From NCBI GenBank assembly GCA_933228675.1, contig OW121742.1, forward strand, positions 19,682,850 to 19,746,849: a stretch of DNA of 64,000 bases, given 5' to 3'. Made by a program: the position numbers and the translations under genes. A model generated the notes under the pieces. It did no database searches and had not been told where the DNA came from. It saw nothing but the letters and a program-made list of their open reading frames with translations. Source of the DNA: Stomorhina lunata. Its lineage: Eukaryota; Arthropoda; Insecta; Diptera; Rhiniidae. Below, one piece after another: positions 20,966-33,325 of this stretch. How positions within the stretch are numbered: the stretch's first letter is position 1; the number at the start of each line of letters is the position of its first letter.

Positions 20966-22354
20966 TTCTAAAATTTTTAAACTTGTTACTAATTCCGAAC
21001 CCTGCATTAAGTTTCATGTTAAATTTTGCACAAAAAAAAAAAAATCGGAGACCAAACAATTTTTGTAATAATGACCTGCTGAGATCAAAACACAAAACAA
21101 AAATCCCTAAACGTCTAATAAATTTTATCAGCCACTTTGTTTTCAATAAAGCGCTCTGGAATGATTAAAACAGGTTCTAATATGACCCTTTTAATTTTAA
21201 TAAAGTAATTTATAGCCATTTAAGATTTTAATTGAAAAATTTCTGATATAAAAATGTTATTTTCTGTTTAATTCGATTTAGTTAAATACTAAACGTTTGC
21301 GATGACAATAACCGTAAGATCTAAAACCTTTCACTTTTAGTTCTGGTCGTAAAATTCTTGTGATTGTGTCTAGCTCAGAAAATGTTTGACTCTGGCATGA
21401 CATCAAAACTATTAAAGTATTTAATCGGTTTTCAATGTTTTGTTCTCTTATAAATATTTAAATGATATGTTAAAAGCGTGTAGTCAATAAAGAAATCATG
21501 CAGGGGATTATAAAATAAACCCAGTAAGCAAATTTTGCGGGACTATGGCAAATTTCAAACTTGAAATAAATTTGTAAAAATTGTTACTTGATTTTTTAGG
21601 AACATTTTTATTTGCCTTTTAGTAGGATGTTGTACTCAAATCCTTTATCTTTGAGAATTTGTTTATTGGGTTTAATTAAGTTATTTTAATATTGATTTTG
21701 TCTTTAAATTTAATTATAGTTCAATATATACTTAGTAACAACTTTGTCTATATTCTTAGGCCATTTAGTATTTATGTGACTTTTAATTATATGTTTACAA
21801 AATCTAACCTTTGTTATCAGATATAAAAATAATAGACTTAAGACTTTTTAATTAAAGACCATTCAATGTTAACATGTGAGAAAATAACACATTTTTAACC
21901 TTAAATTCTTTTGACTATATGCAATGAAAAATTTTAATTTCAAAAAAATATTTTCAGAAATCACTGAAAAGTCCTGGTTTTCAGAGGAAGTTCTTAAAGT
22001 TTTTGGGCTACAATGGAAGCCTTTTTAACTTGAGAACAATTTCTAATATAAAAGTTTTAAAACTAAACCGTTTTCGGGAAAATTTTTAAAATTGAAATTT
22101 TTAAAATTGAAATTTTGAAATTTGATCCAGAACTGGACCTACATTTTTTTTGGTAAGCTAAGAAATAAGTCTAATACTTTTCTTTATTTTCTTATTTCTT
22201 TAAATAATTGTAGATATCGAAATTCGAGTTCAAAAAATTTTTTTTTTCTTTTTCAATAAATTAACTTTTTATTATTTGTACAAAAAAAAAAAAAAAAAAA
22301 TATTTAAACCGAGTTTAATTTCCGAATTATATTATGTAAGCTATTGAAATTTTC
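20966..22354. other. Spacer between inverted 28-bp satellite arrays
   Basis: Unique AT-rich sequence of 1.4 kb. AACCCAGTAAGCAAATTTTG at about 21519 resembles the ACCCAG.AAAA termini seen elsewhere. No supported gene; open frames near 20949-21168 lack any family features. Confidence 0.5.
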
Positions 22355-25300
22355 GTTTTGAATTATTATAAAAATTTTGTACCGAAAATTTTTCTGTAAA
22401 AATTTTGTACCGAAAATTTTTGTATAAAAATTTTGTACCGAAAATTTTTCTATAAAAATTTTGTACCGAAAATTTTTTTATAAAAATTTTGTACCAAAAA
22501 TTTTTTTATAAAAATTGTACCGAAAATTTTTCTATAAAAATTTTGTACCGAAAATTTTTCTTTAAAAATTTTGTACCGAAAAATTTTTTATAAAAATTTT
22601 GTACCGAAAATTTTTCTATAAAAATTTTGTACCGAAAATTTTTCTATAAAAATTTTGTACCGAAAATTTTTCTATAAAAATTTTGTACCGAAAATTTTTC
22701 TATAAAAATTTTGTACCGAAAAATTTTCTATAAAAATTTTGTACCGAAAAATTTTCTATAAAAATTTTGTACCGAAAATTTTTCTATAAAAATTTTGTAC
22801 CAATAATTTTTCTATAAAAATTTTGTACCGAAAATTTTTCCATAAAAATTTTGTACCGAAAATATTAATATAAAAATTTTGTACCGAAATTTTTCTATAT
22901 AAATTTTGTACCGAAAAATTTTCTATAAAAATTTTGTACCGAAAGTTTATCTATAAAAATTTTTCTATAAAAATTTTGTATCGAAAATTTTTCTATAAAA
23001 ATTTTGTACCGAAAATTTTTCTAAAAAATTTTGTACCGAAAATTTTTCTATAAAAATTTTGTACCGAAAATTTTTCTATAAAATTTTTGTACCGAAAATT
23101 TTTCTATAAAAATTTGGTACCGAAAATTTTTCTATAAAAATTTTGTACCGAAAATTTTTCTATAAAAATTTTGTACCAAAAATTTTTCTACAAAAATTTT
23201 GTACCGAAAATTTTTCCATAAAAATTTTGTACCGAAAATATTTCTATAAAAATTTTGTACCGAAAATATTTCTATATAAATTTTGTACCTAAAATTTTTC
23301 TATAAAAATTTTGTACCTAAAATTTTTCCATAAAAATTTTGTACCGAAAATTTTTCTATAAAAATTTTGTACCGAAAATTTTTCTATAAAAATTTTGTAC
23401 CGAAAATTTTTCTATAAAAATTTTGTACCGAAAATTTTTCTTTATAAATTTTGTACAGAAAATTTTTCTATATAAATTTTGTACCGAAAATTTTTCTATA
23501 TAAATTTTGTACCGAAAATTTTTCTATAAAAATTTTGTACCGAAAATTTTTCTATAAAAATTTTGTACCGTAAATTTTTCCATAAAAATTTTGTACCGAC
23601 AATTTTTCTATAAAAATTTTGTACCGAAAATTTTTCTATAAAAATTTTTTACCAAAAATTTTTCGATAAAAATCTTGTACCGAAAATTTTTCTATAAAAA
23701 TTTTGTACCGAAAATTTTTCTATAAAAATTTTGCACCGAAAATTTTTCTTTAAAAATTTTGTACCGAAAATTTTTCTTTAAAAATTTTGTACCGAAAATT
23801 TTTCTATAAAAATTTTGTACCGAAAATTTTTCTATAAAAATTTTGTACCGAAAATTTTTCTATAAAAATTTTGTACCGAAAATTTTTCTATAAAAATTTT
23901 GTACCGAAAATTTTTCTATAAAAATTTTGTATCGAAAATTTTTCTATAAAAATTTTGTACCGAAAATTTTTCTATAAAAATTTTGTACCGAAAATTTTTC
24001 TATAAAAATTTTGTACCGAAAATTTTTCTTTTAAAATTTTGTACCGAAAATTTTTCTTTAAAAATTTTGTACAGAAAATTTTTCTATATAAATTTTGTAC
24101 CGAAAATTTTTCTATATAAATTTTGTACCGAAAATTTTTCTATAAAAATTTTGTACCGAAAATTTTTCTATAAAAATTTTGTACCGTAAATTTTTCCATA
24201 AAAATTTTGTACCGACAATTTTTCTATAAAAATTTTGTACCGAAAATTTTTCTATAAAAATTTTTTATCAAAAATTTTTCGATAAAAATTTTGTACCGAA
24301 AATTTTTCTATAAAAATTTTGTACCGAAAATTTTTCTATAAAAATTTTGTACCGAAAATTTTTCTTTAAAAATTTTGTACCGAAAATTTTTCTTTAAAAA
24401 TTTTGTACCGAAAATTTTTCTTTAAAAATTTTGTACCGAAAATTTTTCTATATAAATTTTGTACCGAAAATTTTTCTATAAAAATTTTGTACCGAAAATT
24501 TTTCTATAAAATTTTTGTACCGAAAATTTTTCTATAAAATTTTTGTACCGAAAATTTTTCTATAAAAATTTTGTACCAAAAATTTTTCTATAAAAATTTT
24601 GTACCGAAAATTTTTCCATAAAAATTTTGTACCGAAAATATTTCTATAAAAATTTTGTACCGAAAATATTTCTATATAAATTTTGTACCTAAAATTTTTC
24701 TATAAAAATTTTGTACCTAAAATTTTTCCATAAAAATTTTGTACCGAAAATTTTTCTATAAAAATTTTGTACCGAAAATTTTTGTATAAAAATTTTGTAC
24801 CGAAAATTTTTCTATAAAAATTTTGTACCGAAAGTTTTTCCATAAAAATTTTGTACCGAAAATGTTTTTATAAAAATTTTGTACCGAAAATTTTTCTATA
24901 AAAATTTTGTACCGAAAATTTTTCTATAAAAATTTTGTACCGAAAATTTTTCTATAAAAATTTTCTACCGAAAATTTTTCTATAAACATTTTGTACCGAA
25001 AATTTTTCTATAAAAATTTTGTACCTAAAATTTTTCTATAAAAATTTTGTACCGAAAATTTTTCTATAAAAATTTTGTACCGAAAATTTTTCTATAAACA
25101 TTTTGTACCGAAAATTTTTCTTTAAAAATTTTGTACCGAAAATTTTTCTATAAAAATTTTGTACCGAAAATTTTTTTATAAAAATTTTGTCCCGAAAATT
25201 TTTCTATAAAAATTTTGTACCGAAAATTTTTCTATAAAAATTTTGTACCGAAAATTTTTCTATAAAAATTTTGTACCGAAAATTTTTCTATAAAAATTTT

Positions 25301-25400
25301 TCTACAAAAAGTTTTCTACAAAAATTTGGTACCGAAAATTTTTCTATAAACATTTTGTACCAGAAATTTTTCTATGGAAATTTTGTACCGAAAATTTTTC
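22355..25400 (-). repeat. Satellite array S5 (28-bp units, reverse of S4)
   Basis: About 108 units with core TATAAAAATTTTGTACCGAA, the exact reverse complement of the S4 unit. Higher-order structure is visible. The variant series with CCAAAAATTTTTCTA and CCTAAAATTTTTCCATA at 23161-23340 recurs at 24561-24740 (1400 bp, 50 units). The GTACAG and TTTCGATA variants recur 616 bp (22 units) apart (23453/24069 and 23661/24277). Confidence 0.95.
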
Positions 25401-26280
25401 AATTTGAGTTAAAAATTTAAATTTGTTGGCACAAGGGAGTCTTTGTGACCTATTTTTGGGATCTAGACAAGTTCAGATTATATAGGTTTGCTCACAAAAG
25501 TTGTTTAGTTTTAACGTGGCTACATTTTTCCTGAAAATAGTGTAGAAAAAATCATGATTTCCAAAAAGTTATGATCAAAAAAAGCGCTATTTTAAAAAAT
25601 AACTTGATAAAACATTTTGCTCTGCAAAATACTTCCAAAATAACTGAAAAGTACCAAGACATAGTTTTTTCTCCACAAAAGTACTTATTTTCAAAAAATA
25701 CCTCACATGTCTCTAATATTTTTGCTACGGAAAAAAGTAAAGCCTTACTTCATTCTAAATGTTCTAAAGCTACATAAAAGTATCTAATAAATACTAATAA
25801 ACAATGAAATATAGCTTTTATCCCCTAAAAGACCGAGTTTTTTTAGCAATCATATATTGTTATTTGTATTTATATATATTTTCTTATATGGAAGGAGTAC
25901 GGCATAAAATATATAATACGTACATGGGTTCAAAACTTGCAAAAGGTAACGAAAAAAGTACCAAACTGAAATTTTTATCATATATAACTTATTTTTTAAA
26001 AGAAATAATAAAAAAAGTACAGGAACTATTAAAACAATTTCTTTTTTTAAACTGAAAGGAATTAAGTTACAAATTGTACCCTTTTTTACGCCACCTTAAT
26101 CTAAAAATCTTTCATTAGAATAGAATTGAAAATATATATAAAAAGTACCAAACACAATTTTCGTACTTTTTTCATATAAATCTTAAACTTTCCCCCTTAA
26201 AAATATACTATTAATCTGCGGTCTTCCAACATTTTATATTAATATTTTTATATTTATAAGTAACGTTTGGTCAAACCTAA
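25401..26280. other. Unique AT-rich sequence
   Basis: Two short open frames (25571-25777, 25804-26055) contain only Lys/Ile/Tyr-rich sequence with no recognised family and are probably chance. KSTKLK/TEKYQ-type coding from AAAAGTACC repeats suggests weak internal repetition of AAAAGTAC. Confidence 0.4.
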
Positions 26281-26460
26281 GTAAGATCGGAGCAGGGGGA
26301 GTTCCTCCCCTGTAAGAATAAAACCATTGTTATAAGTAATTTTAAATACAATAAGATATAAAGCCATAAAACTTAGTACGAACTAAGTTTTTATTGTTCT
26401 TATCGAGCTTGGTTAGAAAAAAAAACAGGATCGGAGCAAGAGGAGTTCCGTCTCCTGAAA
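26281..26460 (+). repeat. Pair of hairpin-forming direct repeats (GATCGGAGC)
   Basis: AGATCGGAGCAGGGGGAGTT plus CCTCCCCTG (about 26284-26312) and GGATCGGAGCAAGAGGAGTT plus CCGTCTCCTG (about 26429-26458) are 145 bp apart. Each can fold a small G/C stem (CAGGGG with CCCCTG, AGGAG with CTCCT). The pairing has changed on both sides, which suggests that the stem rather than the sequence was kept. A weaker relative, AGGAGCTGGGGGGACC, lies near 26567. Confidence 0.55.
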
Positions 26461-26844
26461 TTTTTTACTTTTGTATAACTTCATAACTTTGAAAGTTTAA
26501 ATACTAAACCTTGACCACCTTTTTTAGTAACCAATTTTTTTAGTTTGGATAAAATTAAACTGGTTAGGAGCTGGGGGGACCTTTTTCCTTCATACCTAGA
26601 ACTAAATTCAATTACCCTTTAATCTATTAAACACTTTTTTTATCAGTGGTAACAGCGCTCTGTGAGAGAGCAATAGAATTCCTAGGTACATATTCAAGAT
26701 AACTAAAAACAGGCGCAGCGGGTCTAAAGGGTGTATTATTAAGCGCTTACCAACTTTTAATTATAAAATATACCACATAATACCAAATTTGTATAGCAAG
26801 GTTCAAATATCTACAACGGCTTTTACAATTGCAAATGTTTACCT
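26461..26844. other. Unique sequence, possible transposon debris
   Basis: No gene. It contains GCGCTCTGTGAGAGAGC near 26655, a short imperfect palindrome, and lies next to repeat C. Confidence 0.35.
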
Positions 26845-26985
26845 TTTTTTAACTTGGACCAACACTCAGCGGATGACCCGTAGTCATGCTTAGCATTGTA
26901 TTGGAACTAGAAAAATAAGTTATGGGAAGAAGTATAGATGGAGTAGTTTTTATGGACATTTGACTTGAATTTTCCTATATCATGT
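26845..26985 (+). repeat. Dispersed repeat C, copy 2
   Basis: It matches 2505-2640 with the same order of blocks (ACACTCAGCGGATGACCC, AGCATTGTATTGGAACTA, GGAGTAGTTTTTATGGACAT). It ends just before the large inverted repeat. Confidence 0.7.
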
Positions 26986-27082
26986 ATAAAAGGGAAGACT
27001 TCTGTTCTACGTACGAACTTTGCGGACAAAGAACAAATTTTCTCTCGACTTCGAATGGATGTGCTCTAGAAGATAAACGCGT

Positions 27083-27298
27083 GTTCCATAATGTTACACG
27101 GTTTTTGAGAACAAGATTCCTAATATCTTCTGAGAATAGGGAGATACACCCCACATTGCGGCTATGATTATCGTTGACTCTACCTCACATAGTCGCAATG
27201 TGGGGTGTATCTCCCTATTCTATCGCTACTACAATGGCATGAGTTCTGAAGATATCAGGAAACTTGTTCCTAAAAACCGTGTATCATTACGGAACTCG
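27083..27298. repeat. Large imperfect inverted repeat (foldback)
   Basis: The inner arms 27134-27166 and 27188-27220 pair over 33 bp with one mismatch (AATAGGGAGATACACCCCAC and complement) around a 21-bp loop. Pairing resumes outside: GTTACACGGTTTTTGAGAAC (about 27092) with the complement of the right side near 27260-27290, after a ~25-bp interruption on the right. The whole is about 215 bp. It could be a foldback or MITE element, or a dsRNA source. Confidence 0.85.
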
Positions 27299-28091
27299 AG
27301 CTTAGTGTTCGCGGTCGGGAAGCTCCAAAATAAACTTTGAAGCACCGACCATATGAGAGTTGTTTTCCATTTTCGGTAGGATATAAGTCGAATAAATAGT
27401 AAAGTCAATCAGAGTCAAATTTCACGATCTTAATGGCCAGATCTCCATATGAAATGCATTCAAATAGCGAGCGCAAAGTATCTAATATGGCTTGAGATGT
27501 GTAAAACTATATATATTTTATTTCCAGATCATTCAATTCAAATCAAAAATCAAAACAGTCAAAATTTTAAACGTTTAAGAACAATTAACAATTTTTCATT
27601 TTTCGTTCTCTCTGGCGTATGATTAATATTAATACCTAGGATATCTTATACTTTCGTCTATAACTCTGGTAAATTGTAAGCAATTTTTGGTTTTAATAGG
27701 TTTTTGAAAAGCCAAAACTTAAGGCTATTATCTCCTGATAGTTTCTTCAGTCCTTTAAAGAAATATTTCCGAGTTTTTAAAGCTTTTGTTAGCTAGATGC
27801 TTTAACAAGAAATTATTTTATTGATTAAAATTGTTTTTTTTAATATTTTATTATTTTAGATTTTATTTGTTTTAGTTTCCCGTAAATTAAACAAAAAAAT
27901 AATATCTTAACAGAAAAAACAACACACTTCACTTTTGTTAATTACTCCTACTTTATAAAAAAAACTTAATGATGTTCCAGACTCTGGCGGTAAATATGAA
28001 CGACTCGTTTAAGGTTTAAGTCTCTGGCTTAAAGAACCATTTGAAATGATTAGATTTGATGATATATTTTAAGTCCTTTAAGTAATCTCAT
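27299..28091. other. Intergenic sequence and 3' flank of gene 3
   Basis: Unique AT-rich sequence. TTTATT at 27847-27852 and 27862-27867 (AATAAA on the minus strand) are candidate poly(A) signals for gene 3. No other gene is seen. Confidence 0.45.
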
Positions 28092-28538
28092 TTAATGATA
28101 ATGATGGAAATCATGATGACCCAAATGATGATGATGATAGAAAGGGTCATAATGCAGAGGAGCTGGATGTATGGTCTTGATAATAGGAGCTGCATGATAG
28201 GTTTTAACTATAGGCAAAACATGTTTGACTACTGGCACTACAACTGGCTTGATAATCGGAGCACTGTGATAAACTGTAGAACTTTGATGTGAAATGGCGG
28301 CGGGGATATGGACATACTTGGCCACATGCAAGGGCTCGTGATGCAGCAAAGGATAATCCAAATGAGCATGATGATGATGGCCATGTAAATAGCCGGGACG
28401 AGCTGAGGTTAGGGCTGCAAAGGCCAGGCAAATAAAAAGGGTCTGAAAATAGAAAAAAAAACAATGTTAGTTTAAAAACAATCCTTTCAAATCCAGTCTA
28501 ATATTCTGTTTCTTAAATCTTACCACTTTTGTTAGCAT
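28092..28538 (-). CDS. Histidine-rich retinin-like secreted protein (gene 3, two exons)
   Basis: Minus strand: exon 1 28538-28524 (ATG CTA ACA AAA GTG), donor GTAAGA at 28523, acceptor TTTTCAG ending at 28443, exon 2 28442-28092; phase 0 intron of 81 bp; 121 aa. The signal peptide is MLTKVTLFICLAFAALTSA, probably cut before Arg20. The mature protein has a diverged retinin core (HEPLHVAKYVHIPAAISHQS, then PIIKPVVVPVVK) and repeated KTYHAAPIIK-type blocks. The tail is FYHHHHLGHHDFHHYH. By my count 25 of 121 residues are His, far more than in its neighbours, so metal binding or pH-dependent assembly is possible (inference). A second open frame over 28204-28464 reads the same DNA in another phase and is a shadow. 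Confidence 0.88.
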
Positions 28539-28620
28539 TTTTTTGTTACAATAATCCTCTTTGTTTTGCTTTGTTTTAATGGAAAACTTCAACTGATGTT
28601 CTTTTGTAACAATGCCACGA

Positions 28621-28628
28621 CTTTTATA
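28621..28628 (-). promoter_or_regulatory. TATA box of gene 3 (TATAAAAG)
   Basis: TATAAAAG on the minus strand, with an initiator-like ATCAGTT about 30-35 nt downstream (28597-28591), upstream of the gene 3 ATG at 28538. Confidence 0.8.
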
Positions 28629-28679
28629 TTTTCTAGATTTTCTTTTTATGCAAAATTTAAATAAAAAAATTAAGTTCAT

Positions 28680-29274
28680 TAAAACAATGCAACTCTAGTA
28701 TGACATCGAAAAAAAAAACTAGAAAAAATAATAGCAGCTACCAAATCACCATCAAACAATGACTAAATTACATTGGAAAAACGACATAAAACTCTTTATC
28801 TACATAATGCTCTGGGTTTTGTTTTGCCTTTGTTTTTTTATTTCCCTCCGAATCGGAGGCAACATTATAGATTTGTCAGAATCTTTTTTGCTACTCGAAA
28901 TTCTATGCTGCAACAACTTGTTGTCGCTCTAAAACTGTAAATTGTAATTTGCTTTGAGCAGCTGCTTTGAAATCTTTGTCGCTGCTGCTAATACTTCTGC
29001 TAATTTTCTTCGGTTGTCGCTGATATCAAATGTTGCTGTAACATTACCAACCATTTAATATGAGTTTCTTTTTTTGTCGTCTTCATTGCACTTTAATTTA
29101 AGGAAAAAAAGATGCTTTAATTTGCCTAAAAACAAACTTACAATTAAATTCTATAAAATCTTTATTTTGTCTGGCTTTTGGTTAAAAAGCAGAAATTGAA
29201 AGGAATTAAATCTTCATTTCGAACAAAATTCGGAGAAACAAAAAAATTTGTTTATACATTTCTTTGCACATAGA
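28680..29274. other. Intergenic sequence upstream of gene 3
   Basis: Unique, with GCTGCTGCTAATACTTCTGC and related GCTGC runs near 28960-29000, a composition also seen upstream of gene 4 and near 41390. These may be regulatory clusters, but no site can be named. Confidence 0.4.
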
Positions 29275-32200
29275 CTAAGAAATTTTTATAGGAAATTTTT
29301 AAAAATTTTTCTTGTTTTTATAGGAAATTTTTCAAAAATATCTTATTTTTATAGGAAATTTTTCAAAATTTTCTTATTTTTATAAGAAATTTTTCAAAAA
29401 TTTCTTATTTTTATAGAAAATTTTTCAAAAATTTCTTATTTTTACAAGAAATTTTTCAAAAATTTCTTATTTTTATAGGAAATTTTTTAAAATTTTCTTT
29501 TTTTTAAAGAAATTTTTCAAAAATTTCTTATTTTTTTTTAAGAAATTTTTCAAAAATTTCTTATTTTTTTTAAGAAATTTTTCAAAAATTTCTTATTTTT
29601 TTTTAAGAATTTTTTCAAAAATTTCTTTTTTTTTAAGAAATTTTTCAAAAATTTCTTATTTTTTTAAGAAATTTTTCAAAAATTTCTTATTTTTTTTTAA
29701 ATTTCTTATTTTTTAAGAAATTTTTCAAACATTTTTTATTTTTTGTTAAGAAATTTTTAAAAAAATTCCTATTTTAATTTTTTTAATTTATAGAAAATTT
29801 TTGAAAAATTTCTTTTTTTTATAGGAAATTTTTAAAAAATTTCATATTTTATAGGAAATTTTTCAAAAATTTTTTATTTTTATATTTATTTTTATTCAAA
29901 AATTTCTTATCTTACAGGAAATTTTTCAAAAATTCTTATTTTTGCAGTAAATTTTTTCAAAAGTTTCTTATTTTTATAGGAAATTTTTCAAAAATTTCTT
30001 ATTTTTATAGAAAATTTTTCAAAAAGTTTTTATTTTTAAAAGGAAATTTTTCAAAAAGGTTTTATTTTTATTAAATTTTTTCAATAATTTCTCATTTGAT
30101 AGGAATTTTTCAAAATTTTTTTTATTTTTGTAGGAAAATTTTCAAAAATTTCTTATTTTTATCTAAATTTTTTATTTTTATTTTTTTTTTCCAAAAATTT
30201 CTTATCTTTTTTAGGAAATTTTCCAAAATTTTCTTATTTTTATAGGAAATTTCCAAAAAAAATCTTACTTTTATAGGAAATTTTTAAAAAATTTATTTTT
30301 TTATAGAAAATTTTTCAAAGGAAATTTTTCAAAAATTTCATATTTTTATCGAAAATTTTTCAACAATTTTTTATTTGTAAAGAAAATTTCTTATTTTTAT
30401 AGAAAATTTTTCAAAAATTTCTTATTTTTATACGAAATTTTTTAAAAATTTCTTTTGTTTATAGGAAACTTTTAAAAAATTTCTTATTGTTATAGGAAAA
30501 TTTCCAAAAATTTATTATTTTCATAGGAAATTTTTCAAAAAAATTTTTATTTATATTTTTATTTTATTGGAAATTATTCAAATTTTTTTTATTTTTATAG
30601 GAAATTTTTCAAAAATTTAATAATTGAATAGGAAATTTATAGGAAATTTTTTAAAAATTTCTATTTCTATAGAAATTTTTTTTAAATTTATTATTTTTAC
30701 AGAAAGTTTTTTATAGGAAAATTTTTTTATAAAAAATTTTCAAAAAATTTCTTATGTTTATAGGAAATAATTAAAAAAAAATTTCTTCCTATTTTTGAAA
30801 TTTTCAAAAATTTTTTATTTTTGTAGGAAATTTTTCAAAAATTTGTTATTTTTATATGAAATATTTAAAAATTTTTGTTTTTAAAAATTTTTATAGTTTT
30901 ATAGAAAATATTTCAAAAATTTCTTATTTTTATAGGAAATTTTTCATTTTTTTTTATTTTTATAGGAAGTTTTCCAAAAACTTCTTATTTTTATAGGAAA
31001 TTTTCAAAAATTACTTATTTTTCTTATTTAATTTGGAAAATTTCCTATAAAAATTAGAAATTTAAACAAACATATTTCTAATTTTTATAGCAAATTTTCC
31101 AAAATTTTTTAATTTTTATAGGAGATTTTTCCTATAATTCCTATTTTTATAATAATTTTAAAAAATTTATGATTTTTGTAAGAAATTTTTTTAAAAAAAT
31201 ACGACTTTTAGAGGAAATTTCTTAAAATTCTTTTTTTTATATGAAGTTTTTCCAAAATTCTTATTTTTATAGGAAATTTTTCAAAAATTTCTTAGTTTTA
31301 TAGGAATTTATTCAAAAATTTCTCATTTTCATAGGAAATTTTTCTAAAATTTCATATTTTTATAGGAAATTTTGCAAGCATTTTTTATTTTGTTACGAAG
31401 TTAAAAAAAAAAATAGATAATTTGAGAGGAACAATTTGTTTTTTGTTTTTGAAAATTTTTCAAAATTTTCTGATTTTTGTAGAAAATTTTTCAAAAATTT
31501 CCTATTTTTATAGGAAATTTTTTAAAAATTTCTTATTTTTATAGGAAATTTTTCAAAAATTTCTTATTTTTATAGGAAATTTTTCAAAAATTCTAATTTT
31601 TATAGGAAATTTTTCAAAAATTTCCTATTTTTATAGGAAATTTTTCAAAAATTTCTTATTTTTATAGGAAATTTTTCAAAAATTTCTTATTTTTATGTGA
31701 AATTTTTCAAAAATTTCCTATTTTTATAGGAACTTTTTCAAATTTTTTTTTAAATTTCTTATTTTTATATATTTTTATAATTTTTAAAAAATTTCTTATT
31801 TCTATAAAAAATTTTTCGAAAATTTCTTATTTTTATAGAAAATTTTTACTTTTATAAGAAAATTATTTTATAAACATTTTTGGAAAATTTGTTATTTTTA
31901 TAGGAAATATTTCAAAATTTTTTTGTTTTATAGGATATTTTTAAAAATTTCTTGTTTTTATTGGATTTTTTTTTAAATTTCTTAATTTTAAATTCCAAAA
32001 AGTTTTTTTTTACAGGATTCTTTTAAAAAAATTGATTAGTTTGAAATTTTTCAAAATTTTGCTGTTTTAATAAGAGATTTTTCAAAATTTCTTATTTTTA
32101 AAGAATATTTTTCAAAAAATTCTTAGTTTTAAAGTATATTTTCAAAAATTTCGTATGTTCAAGGAAATTTTTCAATAATTTTTTATTTTTATAAGAAATT

Positions 32201-33325
32201 TTTCAAAAAATTCTTATCTTTTTAAGAAATTTTTCAAAAAATTCTTATCTTTATAAGAAATTTAAAAAAAAATTCTTATCTTTATAAGAAATTTTTAAAA
32301 AAATTCTTATCTTTATAAGAAAATTTTTTTAAATTTTTTTGTTTTTTTTTTTCTAGAAAATTTTTAAAAATTTTTTGTTTTTTCTAGAAAATTTTTAAAA
32401 ATTTTTTTGTTTTTTTTCTAGAAAATTTTCCAAAAATTGCGTATGTTTATAGGAAATTTTTTAAAGAATTCATATTTTTATTGAAAAGTTTTTAAAAATT
32501 TTTTTTATTGTTATAGGAAGTTTATCAAAATTTATTATTTTATATGAAATTAAAAAAAAAAAAAAATTCTTAGTTTTATAGGATTTTTTTTATTTTTATG
32601 GGAAATTTTTCAAAAATTTTATATTTTTATAAGAAATTTTTTAAAAATTTCTTATTTGTATAGGAAATTTTTCAAAAATTTCTTATTTTTATAGGAAATT
32701 TTTCAAAAATTTCTTATTTTTATAGGAAATTTTTCAAAAATTTCTTATTTTTATAGGAAATTTTTCAAAAATTTCTTATTTTTATAGGAAATTTTTCAAA
32801 AATTTCTTATTTTTATAGGAAAATTTTCAAAAGTTTCTCATTTTAAAAAAAAAATTTTTCAAAAATTTCTTATTTTTATAGAAAATTTTTCAAAAATTTT
32901 TCTAATTTTTTAGGAAATTTTTCCAAAATTTCCGATTTTAATAGAATATCATATTTTTATAGGAAATTTTTTTGAAAAATTACTTATTTTTATAAGAAAT
33001 TTTTTGAAAAATTTCTTGGTTTTATGGGAAAATTTTACAAAAATGTTTTATAAAATGTACATAAAATTTTTCAAAATATCTTATAGTTAAAGCAAATTTT
33101 TTATTTTTAAAATCATTTTTTTTGTTTTTTTATTGCAAATTTTGAAAAGATTTCTTTTTATAGAAAATTTTTCAAAAATTGTTTATTTTTTTTTTGTAGG
33201 AAATTCTATCAAAAGTTCTTATGTTCAAAGGATGTTCTTTAAAATCTTCTTAGTTTTATAGAAATTTTTCAAAATTTTCTTATTTTTTCAAAAATTTCCA
33301 ATTTTTATAAGAAATTTTCGATTTT
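29275..33325 (+). repeat. 31-bp satellite array S6 (forward)
   Basis: About 130 units, core TATAGGAAATTTTTCAAAAA followed by TTTCTTATTTT. It is mostly degenerate with many indels; near-perfect stretches occur at 31500-31700 and 32640-32820. Here 'forward' means this strand orientation. Confidence 0.95.

Noticed and set aside
25571..26055. Two adjacent Lys-rich frames (25571-25777, 25804-26055)
   Set aside because: Composition follows the local AT content and AAAAGTAC repeats; no homology recognised.
28095..28464. Frames 28095-28292 (+) and 28204-28464 (-) over gene 3
   Set aside because: Other-phase readings of gene 3. The spliced frame has the signal peptide and retinin core.
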